The notes: generated by a model not told the origin, from the letters alone. Counted from the first letter of the stretch, positions 16,199 to 23,796 are shown. The stretch is 35,599 bases of DNA from UBA7887 sp964408735 (GCA_964408735.1 CAYPAX010000044.1:1-35599), one strand, 5' to 3'. Numbers and translations are program-made.

Positions 16199-16240
16199 CA
16201 TCTAGCCAATACGCCGCCCCGGCGCTTTGATGTGGGTCAA
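16199..16240 (-). promoter_or_regulatory. FNR/FixK-type box and class II promoter of ubiTUV
   Basis: TTGATGTGGGTCAA at 16227-16240 is a full TTGA-N6-TCAA palindrome, the half-sites read by FNR/Anr/FixK regulators. On the minus strand a -10-like TAGATG runs 16204-16199, predicting a start near 16192. The centre of the box (16233.5) then lies at -41.5, the standard class II activator position. The leader would be about 21 bases and includes the ribosome-binding site. The box abuts the stop codon of the upstream MBL gene. Confidence 0.7.
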
Positions 16241-16243
16241 GCT

Positions 16244-17137
16244 CTAGGGTTGGGCTGCAAGCTCCGTATATATCGTCGTCACCAGACCATCCTTGTCGAT
16301 GAAGAAGCCCGGCCGGTAGTCCCAGCGGGCGTCGTAATCGGCCGTCACCTTGGCTGCCAGCACGGCCTCCAGGGACTGCCCTTCGGCCAGCGCCAGCTCG
16401 ATGCGCCCGCCGATGGTCGCCGCCATGTTGCGGAAGGTGACCACCATGGCGCGGTCGCTGACCTCGCCGTGGCCCGGGATGATGCGCGTATCCGGTCCGG
16501 CTGCGGCAATGATGGCATCGAGCGCCGCCAGCGTGCCGCGATAGCTGCCGCCGTGGCGGGTATCGATGACCGGAAAGCTGGTGGTGCGGAAGACATCGCC
16601 GGTGTGGATCACGTCCGAGCCGAGAAAGTGCACCATGGTATCGCCGTCGGTATGGGCGTTGGGCAGCTTGACGGCACGCGCCTCCTCGCCGTTCAGATGG
16701 AACGACACGCCGTCGGCGAAAGTGATCACCGGCAGCGCTACGGGCGGCGCCGGCGGCTTGCCGAACACGCCTTCCGCCAAGCGGTTGCGAATGCTCTCGT
16801 GGCCGACGATGGTCACCCCGGCCTTACCCAGGTTCTCGTTGCCGCCGACGTGGTCGGGATGGATATGGGTGTTGATGAGGAAACGCACCTCGCCGTCGGA
16901 CAGCGCGGCGATGGCGGCCAGGATCTTGTCGGTCAGCGGCGCATATTGGTCGTCGATCAGGAACACCCCGTCCGGCCCTACCGAAACGCCGATATTGCCG
17001 CCGGCGCCTTCGAGCATGAAGACCGTGTCGCTGACCTGGTGGCTGACGATCTCGACCGCACTGAAATCACGGTCTTGCGCCGCGGCCTGCGACGCCGCGG
17101 CCAGGGCCAAGGCCCATAATGTCAAACGCCGTACCAT
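16244..17137 (-). CDS. Exported MBL-fold metallo-hydrolase
   Basis: A 297-residue metallo-beta-lactamase-fold protein with a signal peptide (MVRRLTLWALALAAASQAAAQ, likely cut after AAA). Zinc ligands are visible: His91, His93, Asp95 and His96 in THIHPDH, His162 in PNAHTDGD, Asp181 in HTGDVF and His223 in PGHGEV. It resembles periplasmic MBL hydrolases of the quinoprotein-relay or cyclase-like group. The substrate is unknown, and a beta-lactamase role is not implied. ATG 17137 follows GGGAGGGAAGA. It lies 17 bases downstream of the Popeye gene, suggesting cotranscription. The frame continues open far upstream, antisense to efp, which is a composition artefact. Confidence 0.88.
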   Translation of the reverse strand: MVRRLTLWALALAAASQAAAQDRDFSAVEIVSHQVSDTVFMLEGAGGNIGVSVGPDGVFLIDDQYAPLTDKILAAIAALSDGEVRFLINTHIHPDHVGGNENLGKAGVTIVGHESIRNRLAEGVFGKPPAPPVALPVITFADGVSFHLNGEEARAVKLPNAHTDGDTMVHFLGSDVIHTGDVFRTTSFPVIDTRHGGSYRGTLAALDAIIAAAGPDTRIIPGHGEVSDRAMVVTFRNMAATIGGRIELALAEGQSLEAVLAAKVTADYDARWDYRPGFFIDKDGLVTTIYTELAAQP

Positions 17138-17154
17138 TCTTCCCTCCCTGTGGC

Positions 17155-17802
17155 TCATGTCGATAGCTTCGCGGCCAGGTCGCGGTTGAGCAAGCGGTCG
17201 AAGGCGATGCGCATCGACGGATTGCGGGCGAGCAGGCGGGCCAGCTTGGCATAATCCCAGCGCACGCCGTGTGCGCCCGCCAGCAGTGTGGCATCTGCCG
17301 TCGCCGGGCGGTGTAACAAGAACGCGATCTCGCCGACAAAGACCTCGGGCCCGATCATCAAGCTGTCGCCCTGGCGATCGACGCGCACCTGGCCGTCGAG
17401 CACGAACCAGATCTGCTCCAACGGCTGGTCGGCCTCGGTGACTTTTTCCTCGATGGTGCAGGTGAATGGCTCGGCGATGCGCATCAGGCGGCGGAACTCG
17501 CCGGGGCTGAACAGATTGAGCGCCGCCAGCAGGCGCCGTTGCTCGGCGTCGAAGCGGATGCTGCTCTTTTCCATCACGATGACGCCGATCATGAAGGCGT
17601 TGATGCCACCGAAGGCGGCGTTCCAGAAGATCGATTCCCACAGCGGCTCGGCCGGGTGTACCCAGTAGAAAGCGATGTAGAAGACGGTGCCGATGGCGAT
17701 CAGGCCGCGCAGCAGAAGCTGGTCGCGCACGGCGAAACCGATGAGCGAGATCACGCTCGCGACATGGGCGAGCATGGCGGTGTCCAAGAGAAAAGCCGGC
17801 AT
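17155..17802 (-). CDS. Bacterial Popeye-domain (POPDC-like) membrane protein
   Basis: A 215-residue protein with three N-terminal membrane helices (about residues 8-24, 31-51 and 60-80) and a C-terminal cyclic-nucleotide-binding-like domain (about 95-212). Order and sequence match animal Popeye proteins: LLLRGLIAIGTVFYIAFYW against the second POPDC helix, IFWNAAFGGIN against IWNSVF, FVLDGQVRV, GVRWDYAKLARLL, and the C-terminal FDRLLNRDLAAKL against IFKYLIGKDITNKL. The segment GEIAFLLHRPATADAT lacks the PR-A-T arginine of ordinary cAMP-binding cassettes, as expected for Popeye domains. The role is probably cAMP-responsive, by analogy. ATG 17802 follows GGGGAG; GTG 17805 is possible. Confidence 0.78.
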   Translation of the reverse strand: MPAFLLDTAMLAHVASVISLIGFAVRDQLLLRGLIAIGTVFYIAFYWVHPAEPLWESIFWNAAFGGINAFMIGVIVMEKSSIRFDAEQRRLLAALNLFSPGEFRRLMRIAEPFTCTIEEKVTEADQPLEQIWFVLDGQVRVDRQGDSLMIGPEVFVGEIAFLLHRPATADATLLAGAHGVRWDYAKLARLLARNPSMRIAFDRLLNRDLAAKLST

Positions 17803-17920
17803 CACGCAAGTCTCCCCTATTGACGTATTCCATCCCGCGCGGCCTGCCATTGCCACTCCCGGGGCATGCTGGTAGGGTCCGCGCCGGTTCCGCATATCCT
17901 CTCATACCTCCGAGCGAATC

Positions 17921-18487
17921 ATGAAAATCAACGGCAACGCCGTGCGTCCCGGTATGGTGCTGGAGCACAAAGGCGCTCTCTGGCGCGTCGCGCGCACCCA
18001 GGCCACGCAGCCCGGCAAGGGCGGCGCCTACAATCAGGTCGAGATGAAGAACCTGCGCGACGGCACCAAGCTCAACGAGCGCTTTCGCGCCGCGGAAACG
18101 GTGGAGCGCGCCTATCTCGAGCAAAAGCCCTACCAGTATCTCTACGAGGACGGCGAGCTGCTCACACTGATGGACGGCGAGAGCTATGAGCAGATTGTGG
18201 TCGAGAGGAGCCTGATCGAAGTCGGGCTGCCTTTTTTGCAGGAGGGCATGGAGCTGACCGTGGAGATGTTCGAGAGCGAGCCCATCGGCATCGTGCTGCC
18301 CGATACCGTGACCATGACCGTTACCGAGACCGAGCCGGTGGTCAAAGGCCAGACCGCCGCTTCGAGCTTCAAGCCGGCGCTGCTGGAAAACGGCGAGCGG
18401 GTGATGGTGCCGCCCCATATTGAGGCGGGGACGCGTGTCGTCATCAATATCGCCGAGGCGACCTACGCCGAACGGGCCAAGGACTAG
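17921..18487 (+). CDS. efp: Translation elongation factor P
   Basis: A 188-residue EF-P of standard length with three beta-barrel domains (KOW-like 1-64, OB 66-128, C-terminal OB 130-188). EF-P enters stalled ribosomes at polyproline stretches and promotes peptide-bond formation. The tip loop is QPGKGGAYNQV, with Lys33 at the position that is beta-lysylated in E. coli; no epmA/epmB gene is in view. The C-terminal signature VPPHIEAGTRVVINIAEATY is conserved. It precedes the inositol-monophosphatase homologue by six bases. Two proteins encoded just downstream are rich in Pro-Pro motifs. Confidence 0.96.
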   Translation: MKINGNAVRPGMVLEHKGALWRVARTQATQPGKGGAYNQVEMKNLRDGTKLNERFRAAETVERAYLEQKPYQYLYEDGELLTLMDGESYEQIVVERSLIEVGLPFLQEGMELTVEMFESEPIGIVLPDTVTMTVTETEPVVKGQTAASSFKPALLENGERVMVPPHIEAGTRVVINIAEATYAERAKD

Positions 18488-18493
18488 GCGTCG

Positions 18494-19276
18494 ATGGCGC
18501 AACGCTCGCCTGTTGTCAATGTCATCGCCGGGGCGGTGGTCAAGGCCGCGCGTGGCCTCAATCGCGACTTCGGCGAGATCGAATCGCTGCAATCGAGCCC
18601 CAAGGGGCCGGGTAAGTTTGCTGCCAAGGCGCTGAAGCGGGCCGAGGACGGCTTGCTGCGCGAGCTGACCCGGGTGCACCGGGACTATCGCCTGATCCGA
18701 GCCGATGACCCGCTCGGCGACCCCAACGAGGCGGCCTGGCTGGTGGCACCGGTTGCGGGCCTGCGCAATTTCGGGCGCGGCCTGCCCTGGTTCGCCAGTG
18801 TCGTCGGCGTGCGCGAGGAAGGGCGGATCGTGGCCGGCGCCATCTACGACCCCCTGCGCGATGTCTTGCATTGGGCGGAACATGGCATCGGCGCTTACGC
18901 CAATCACCAACGCATTCGGGTGTCCGCACATGGCGCCATCGCCGATGCCCTGATTGCTTTGGCACCGGCGCCGGGCGATGCTGCCGGGCATGCGGCCTGG
19001 CTGCGCGCGCTTGCCGGCACGGGCGCCGTGACCCGCGAGACCGGCTGTGCGGCACTTGACCTGGCGGCTGTGGCATCGGGGCGTTTAGACGGCTTTTGGG
19101 GCGCTGGCGTGGCGCCCGTGGTGGCCGAGATCGGCGGCTTGATGGTGCGCGAGGCCGGTGGCCTGGTGGAACCCCAATCGGCAGCGACAGGGACCATGGT
19201 GGCCGGCAACGGCTATCTCGGACGCCAGCTTGCCGCGACCCTGTCCAAGGCGGGGCCACTGTCGCCCGCACCATAA
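18494..19276 (+). CDS. Inositol monophosphatase family protein, metal ligands lost
   Basis: A 260-residue member of the IMPase/SuhB fold that is probably not a phosphatase. The usual metal motif WIVDPLDGTTNF reads WLVAPVAGLRNF here (residues 82-93), replacing both Asp ligands with Ala and the Thr with Arg. The GEE loop reads RADDP. The C-terminal WDxAAG is WGAGVAP. The scaffold is otherwise intact (FASVVGVREEGRIVAGAIYDPLRD, GCAALDLAAVASGRLDGFW, MVREAGGLV, MVAGNGYL), so it is a maintained gene, not a decaying one. ATG 18494 follows efp closely, suggesting cotranscription. A structural or regulatory role, as known for SuhB-RNA polymerase/Nus contacts, is possible but unproven. Confidence 0.82.
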   Translation: MAQRSPVVNVIAGAVVKAARGLNRDFGEIESLQSSPKGPGKFAAKALKRAEDGLLRELTRVHRDYRLIRADDPLGDPNEAAWLVAPVAGLRNFGRGLPWFASVVGVREEGRIVAGAIYDPLRDVLHWAEHGIGAYANHQRIRVSAHGAIADALIALAPAPGDAAGHAAWLRALAGTGAVTRETGCAALDLAAVASGRLDGFWGAGVAPVVAEIGGLMVREAGGLVEPQSAATGTMVAGNGYLGRQLAATLSKAGPLSPAP

Positions 19277-19381
19277 GCGGTTGTTCGGCCTAGCCTCTCG
19301 GGCTATGATTCCCCATGAGACAATCTGTGGCGGCGGTCGCTTGGCGGCCGCCTGGGGGTCGTGGATTTGCCTGAGTCGGGC

Positions 19382-20443
19382 ATGAGAGCAATGGCATTGG
19401 GACTGCGAGGGGTATCCGTCGCGGCCCTGCTGTGCGCGCTCACCGGCACGGCATCGGCACAAGAGACCGTCGTGGTCGGCGGCGGCCAGCCGGCGGTGGA
19501 GGTCAACGAGGCTGCGGTATTCGGAGCCGAGCCGGGCTACCCCTACAGCGCCGGGCGGCTTGGCCCCGGCATCGGCCCCGACGGGCTGCCGCTCTATGAT
19601 CCGGCTTTGGGGCCGCCGCGCTCGCGCCTGATCGGCCTGGTGCCGGAAGGCGGCGGTGCGCCGGCCGTCTCCACCATGCCCGAAGTCATTGTCTTACGCC
19701 GGCCCTCGGCGGTGCGGACCACGACACTGACGCCGCCCGACCGCGACGTGCCGCCGGTGATTGCGGCGCTGCCGCCGCCCGATCCGATGCCGGCCCCCGA
19801 TCCCATACTCGCGCCTGTGTCCGAACGCGCGCCTGCGCCCGTGCCTTCGCCGGAAGTGACGGTGCCGCCGGCACCGGAAGCGCCGCCGCCCGTCGTCGAC
19901 GTGCCGGCTTCGCCCCCGCCGGCACCTGTGGTGAGTGTCGAGGAGGCGCCCGATCCGGCGCCTGTGGCCGCTCCCGATCCTGCGCCCGCACCAGACCCTG
20001 CGCCGCCGCCGGCTCCGCCTGCGCCGGTCGCGGCTCCCGCGCCGGCACCTGAGCCAGCGCCGGCGCCGCCGCCCGCGCCTGCCGCCGAGGCCGCGCCGGA
20101 GACCGTGGTCGCCGCCGTGGCGCCGAGCGCGCCGGGAGAGCCTTTATTGATCCCCTTTGCGGCGGGCGGCGCAGAGCTTTCTGCCGAGGCCGAGGCTCCC
20201 TTGCGCGAGCTCGCGGGCAGCCTCGCCGCCGATGACGGCTTACGCTTGCAGCTCAAGGCCTATGCCAGTGCCGAGCGCAGTGTTGCCAGCGCGGCCCGGC
20301 GGCTGTCGCTGTCGCGCGCCTTGGCGGTTCGCTCCTTCCTCATCGACGCCGGTGTCAATTCGACGCGTATCGATGTCCGTGCGCTTGGCGCCAAATACGA
20401 AAGCGGCCCGCCAGATCGGGTCGATGTCATTACCGTACGTTGA
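19382..20443 (+). CDS. Secreted proline-rich protein with C-terminal OmpA-like domain
   Basis: A 353-residue periplasmic or outer-membrane-associated protein. The signal peptide is MRAMALGLRGVSVAALLCALTGTASA (cut before Gln27). A Gly-rich region follows, then a Pro/Ala linker (about 128-255), then an OmpA-like domain (255-353) with LRLQLKAYAS, ARRLSLSRALAVRSFLIDAGV and TRIDVRALGAKYE. The peptidoglycan-binding GHTD motif is replaced by AYAS, as in a group of alphaproteobacterial OmpA-like proteins, so classical DAP binding is doubtful. ATG 19382 gives a good signal peptide; GTG 19361 is an alternative. It lies directly before the MotA/MotB-like pair, suggesting it reaches across the periplasm to the same machine. 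Confidence 0.82.
   Translation: MRAMALGLRGVSVAALLCALTGTASAQETVVVGGGQPAVEVNEAAVFGAEPGYPYSAGRLGPGIGPDGLPLYDPALGPPRSRLIGLVPEGGGAPAVSTMPEVIVLRRPSAVRTTTLTPPDRDVPPVIAALPPPDPMPAPDPILAPVSERAPAPVPSPEVTVPPAPEAPPPVVDVPASPPPAPVVSVEEAPDPAPVAAPDPAPAPDPAPPPAPPAPVAAPAPAPEPAPAPPPAPAAEAAPETVVAAVAPSAPGEPLLIPFAAGGAELSAEAEAPLRELAGSLAADDGLRLQLKAYASAERSVASAARRLSLSRALAVRSFLIDAGVNSTRIDVRALGAKYESGPPDRVDVITVR
19763..20146 (+). repeat. Low-complexity Pro/Ala-encoding tract
   Basis: This stretch of the OmpA-like gene encodes degenerate units of the type P-A-P, P-D-P-A-P and A-P-E-P over about 125 residues, with five Pro-Pro-Pro triplets. It probably forms an extended linker through the periplasm. The DNA is made of short G/C-rich near-repeats, prone to length change. 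Confidence 0.8.
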
Positions 20444-20460
20444 GATTTCCCCCTGGCGAG

Positions 20461-20511
20461 ATGTGGTGGCAGTCCCCACATAGCGCTGGACCTACCCCGC
20501 TCCAGCAAGGC
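20461..20511 (+). repeat. Two small hairpins between OmpA-like and MotA-like genes
   Basis: ATGTGG/CCACAT (20461-20466 with 20476-20481) is followed by GCTGGA/TCCAGC about five bases later. Both have six-bp stems and loops of nine or ten bases, and neither has a U-run. They occupy most of the 81-base gap and may mark partial termination or mRNA processing inside the operon. Weakly supported. Confidence 0.3.
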
Positions 20512-20524
20512 GTGATCCCAGCCT

Positions 20525-21856
20525 ATGAATAGCTCCCGCCGATTCCTACTCCGCATGACCGCCTTCCTGTTGCTTGCGATAGCGGTGGTGTTCGTCCTGC
20601 TCGAGCAGCTGATTGGTGCCTTCACCGCCAACCCGCCGCTCAATGGCCTGATCCTCGGTGTTCTGCTGATCGGCATCGGCCACAGCTTCCGCCAGGTCTT
20701 GAGCCTCAGCCCGGAGGTGCGCTGGATCGAGGCCTTCCGGGCCGACGGCAAGGCCGGGACGACCTCGCAATCGACGCCGACGCTGCTGGCGCCGATGGCC
20801 AAGATGCTGTCGGACCGCAAGGGCAAGATGATGCTGTCGACCATGGCCACGCGCTCGATGCTCGACAGTATCGGCGCCCGGCTCGACGAATCCCGTGATA
20901 TCTCGCGCTACATGATCGGCCTGCTGGTCTTCCTCGGCCTGCTCGGTACCTTCTGGGGCCTGTTGGATACGGTCAGCTCGGTCGGCCTGGTGATCAAGAA
21001 CCTGGCCATCGCCGACGAAGATATCGTCGCCACCTTCGCCGCTCTCAAGGCTGGGCTCGACGAGCCGCTGCGGGGCATGGGCACGGCGTTTTCGTCGTCG
21101 CTGTTCGGCCTTGCCGGCTCGCTGGTGTTGGGCTTTCTCGATTTGCAGTCGGGCCAGGCGCAGAACCAGTTCTACAATGACCTGGAAGAGTGGCTGTCCA
21201 GCGTCACCCGCCTCGGCAGCGGTGGGGCGGTCGGCGAAGGCGACCAGTCGATGCCGGTCTACGTGCAGGCACTGCTGGAGCAGACCGCGGATTCGCTGGA
21301 GGAGCTGCAGCGCACGATCTCGCGCGGCGAGGACGACCGCCGCGCCGCCAACACGAATATCCTGCAGCTGACCGAGAAGCTGGCAACGCTCACCGACCAG
21401 ATGCGCTCGGAGCAGAACCTCATGGTCAAGCTCGTCGAGGGCCAGTCCGATATTCGGCCGGTGTTGCAGCGCCTGGCGGAATCTGCGGGTGCGGACGGCG
21501 GGCTCGACGAGGCTTCGCGCGGTCATATCCGCAATCTCGACGTCTATGTGACGCGTCTGCTGGAAGAGACCGTCAACGGCCGCCAGCAGCTCGCCAACGA
21601 GTTGCGCAGCGAGATCAAGCTGCTGGCCCGCACCATCGCTGCGGCGATGACGAGCAATCAGGCGCCGGCAAGCGCGGCACCGCCTGCGCCGCCGAGCGCT
21701 GCCGCTCCGGCGCCAACGCCGCCGCCACAGCCCCAGCCCCAGCAGCCTGCCCCGCAAGCCGGTCAGGCGCCGGAACAGCCACAGCAGGCCCGGCCGCGGA
21801 TCACCGTGCGCGCGCCGACGCCGCCGCGCCGCGACGGCGACGGCGACGGCTCGTGA
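20525..21856 (+). CDS. MotA/TolQ/ExbB-family proton-channel-like protein
   Basis: A 443-residue inner-membrane protein. There are four predicted helices: about 10-31, 39-58, 129-152 (MIGLLVFLGLLGTFWGLLDTV, the MotA/ExbB signature) and 186-208 (GMGTAFSSSLFGLAGSLVLGFL). A long cytoplasmic helical tail (about 210-375) is unlike TolQ or ExbB, and a Pro/Gln/Ala-rich end spans 376-440. The family forms rings around a TolR/ExbD/MotB dimer and turns ion flow into motion. The next gene supplies a MotB-like partner. There are no flagellar, tonB or tolA/pal genes nearby. ATG 20525 has no strong ribosome-binding site. Function unknown. Confidence 0.88.
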   Translation: MNSSRRFLLRMTAFLLLAIAVVFVLLEQLIGAFTANPPLNGLILGVLLIGIGHSFRQVLSLSPEVRWIEAFRADGKAGTTSQSTPTLLAPMAKMLSDRKGKMMLSTMATRSMLDSIGARLDESRDISRYMIGLLVFLGLLGTFWGLLDTVSSVGLVIKNLAIADEDIVATFAALKAGLDEPLRGMGTAFSSSLFGLAGSLVLGFLDLQSGQAQNQFYNDLEEWLSSVTRLGSGGAVGEGDQSMPVYVQALLEQTADSLEELQRTISRGEDDRRAANTNILQLTEKLATLTDQMRSEQNLMVKLVEGQSDIRPVLQRLAESAGADGGLDEASRGHIRNLDVYVTRLLEETVNGRQQLANELRSEIKLLARTIAAAMTSNQAPASAAPPAPPSAAAPAPTPPPQPQPQQPAPQAGQAPEQPQQARPRITVRAPTPPRRDGDGDGS

Positions 21857-21885
21857 GCGGGGGATCGGCGCGGAGGGTTTCGTAG

Positions 21886-23037
21886 ATGGCCGTTCGCTCG
21901 CGCCGCGTATCGCAGTCGCCAAATATCTGGCCCGGTTTCGTCGATGCCCTGTCGACGCTGCTGCTGGTGCTGATCTTCCTCATCGTGGTTTTCGTGCTGT
22001 CGGAGTTTTTCCTCGGACGCGCCCTGTCGGGCCGCGATGCGGCCCTGGCCCAGCTCACGGACGAAGTGGTGGCGCTGCAGCAGCTTCTAGGGCTGGAAAA
22101 GCAGGCCAACAACGAGTTGCGGGGCGACTTCAACCAGCTATCGGCGCAGCTCCAGTCTTCCACCGCCGAGCGCGATGCCTTGCAGGCGAGGATGGCAATG
22201 CTGGCCGCCGACAAGGAGGCGCTGCGGCGGCTGTTGGAGGACGCGGGTATCTCGGCCACATCCCAGGACGAGACCGTCGAGGACCTGCAATTGCAGTTGG
22301 CGGCAGCCATGGCGATGCTGGAAGCGGCCCAGGCCAACGAGCAGGACCTCAGCCTGGAGGCGGCCGAGGCAAGGCGGAACCTGGCCGAGCAGCGGCGCCT
22401 GTCGACCAACGCCCAGCGCCAGGTGGCACTGCTTAACCAGCAGATCGCCCAGCTCCGCATCCAGTTGGCGGCCATCCAGGATGCGCTGGATATCGCCATC
22501 GACGATGTGTCGGAACGCGATGTCCAGATTGCCGATCTCGGCAATCGCCTCAACATCGCGCTGGCCAGCAAGGTGGAGGAATTGTCGCGCTATCGCTCCG
22601 AGTTCTTCGGCCGCCTGCGCGAGGTCCTGGCCGGGCGCAGCGATGTCTCCGTCGAGGGCGACCGTTTCGTCATTCAATCGGGCGTGCTGTTCGATTCCGG
22701 CTCGGCCGACCTCGGGCCGGCGGGCCGACGACAGGTGGCGGACCTCGCCTCGCTGTTGCTCGAGATCACCGGCGAAATCCCCGGGGACGTGAACTGGATC
22801 CTGCGCATTGACGGGCATACGGACAAGCGGCCCATCAATACGCCGCAATTCCAGAACAACTGGCTGCTCTCTGCTGCCCGCGCCATTACCGTTGCCAACC
22901 AATTGGTTGCCAGCGGCGTGCCGCCGGAGAGGCTGGCGGCGACAGGCTTCGGCGAGTTTCATCCGCTCGATGACCAGGAAACGGCGGAGGCCTTCCGCCA
23001 GAACAGGCGCATCGAGCTGAAGCTCACCGAGCGGTAG
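21886..23037 (+). CDS. MotB-like protein: TM helix, coiled coil, OmpA domain
   Basis: A 383-residue protein with one N-terminal membrane helix (about 17-43) preceded by NIWPGFVDALSTLLLVLIF. Asp20 sits at the membrane entry where MotB has its proton-carrying Asp. Residues 48-240 form a long coiled coil with many Gln/Glu/Leu heptads. The C-terminal OmpA domain (about 250-383) has VLFDSGSADLGPAGRRQ, LRIDGHTDKRPI with the canonical GHTD, LSAARAITVANQLVASGVPPERL and the final QNRRIELKL, so peptidoglycan binding is likely. The gene follows the MotA-like gene by 29 bases. The coiled coil is much longer than in MotB, which would place the wall anchor far from the membrane. Confidence 0.9.
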   Translation: MAVRSRRVSQSPNIWPGFVDALSTLLLVLIFLIVVFVLSEFFLGRALSGRDAALAQLTDEVVALQQLLGLEKQANNELRGDFNQLSAQLQSSTAERDALQARMAMLAADKEALRRLLEDAGISATSQDETVEDLQLQLAAAMAMLEAAQANEQDLSLEAAEARRNLAEQRRLSTNAQRQVALLNQQIAQLRIQLAAIQDALDIAIDDVSERDVQIADLGNRLNIALASKVEELSRYRSEFFGRLREVLAGRSDVSVEGDRFVIQSGVLFDSGSADLGPAGRRQVADLASLLLEITGEIPGDVNWILRIDGHTDKRPINTPQFQNNWLLSAARAITVANQLVASGVPPERLAATGFGEFHPLDDQETAEAFRQNRRIELKLTER

Positions 23038-23051
23038 AAGGAGGCGCCTCG

Positions 23052-23795
23052 GTGACCCTCAGTGGCCATAGCCATGGCAGTCGGTTTGATCGCCGCCGCC
23101 GCGACGCCTGGCGCATGGCGATGGTACGCTTGGTATTCTACGGCGCCATCATCGGCGTGATCTCCTATTGGGCCTACACCATGGGCGGCGAGCATGCCGA
23201 GAGCCGTAACCGCGCGCTGGAATCGCGCATGGCCGCGATGACCGAGGAGAACGGGCGCCTGCGGGCCGAGACCGACGAGGCGATCGCCGTGCGGGCGACG
23301 GCGCTGGAACGCGCTACCCGCTATCGCCAGCGCTACGAAGCGGAAGTGCCCCAGGGCGAGGTCTACGACATCATGACCGCCGTTCGCTCCAGGCTCGAGG
23401 CGGGCGTCTCGCCCGAGCGCATCACCCACGTTATCGGCGCCGCCACCAACGAGACGAATTGCGAGGCTGAGGTGGCAAGCCGGCGCTTCATCGTGCAGAC
23501 CGCCATTTCCGACGGCCGCAATGCCTCGGTGAGCTTTGCCGGCAATCTGATCACGGTGACGGCAACCGGCGAGCAGAGCGTCAATGCGGCGGGCAACAAG
23601 GAAGCCTGGTTCGACCGCAGCCAGCCGGTCGGCGTTTCGTTCACCCTGCCCGGCGGGCGCAGCGAGACGGTCGAAGGCGCGCTGCCGCTCTACCACTCGG
23701 TGGTGATCAGCGACAGCGACCACCGCTTCACCATGGCCGCCGCCGACACCCGCGGCTTCCTGCTGGTGACCGAACAGGTCTGCGCCTACCCGTAG
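23052..23795 (+). CDS. Single-pass membrane protein of the Mot/Tol-like module
   Basis: I do not recognise the family. The 247-residue product has an Arg-rich cytoplasmic N-terminus, one helix (about 24-43, MVRLVFYGAIIGVISYWAYTM), a coiled-coil segment (50-98), and a probably periplasmic globular domain (103-247) with two Cys (137 and 244) that could form a disulfide. It starts with GTG 23052 after AGAAGGAGG, 14 bases from the MotB-like stop, so it is almost certainly in the same operon. The architecture parallels accessory proteins that bind a Mot-type stator. Its stop abuts the convergent FAD-oxidoreductase gene, with one base between them. Confidence 0.75.
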   Translation: MTLSGHSHGSRFDRRRRDAWRMAMVRLVFYGAIIGVISYWAYTMGGEHAESRNRALESRMAAMTEENGRLRAETDEAIAVRATALERATRYRQRYEAEVPQGEVYDIMTAVRSRLEAGVSPERITHVIGAATNETNCEAEVASRRFIVQTAISDGRNASVSFAGNLITVTATGEQSVNAAGNKEAWFDRSQPVGVSFTLPGGRSETVEGALPLYHSVVISDSDHRFTMAAADTRGFLLVTEQVCAYP

Positions 23796-23796
23796 A

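Noticed and set aside
15575..17119. A 514-codon plus-strand frame opposite ubiT and the MBL gene
   Set aside because: Antisense shadow of two well-supported genes; no domain and no ribosome-binding site.
16244..18991. A 915-codon open frame on the minus strand running through the MBL gene and across efp and the phosphatase-like gene
   Set aside because: Only the last third is family-like (MBL). The rest is antisense to clearly conserved genes, an effect of high GC reducing stop codons.
19329..19352. GGCGGC/GCCGCC hairpin as terminator of the efp unit
   Set aside because: Short GC-only stem with no U-run; such matches are expected by chance at this base composition.
20525..23037. Zorya anti-phage system
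   Set aside because: The MotA/MotB-like pair recalls ZorA/ZorB, but no ZorC, ZorD or ZorE nuclease/helicase gene follows; neighbours are housekeeping and envelope genes.
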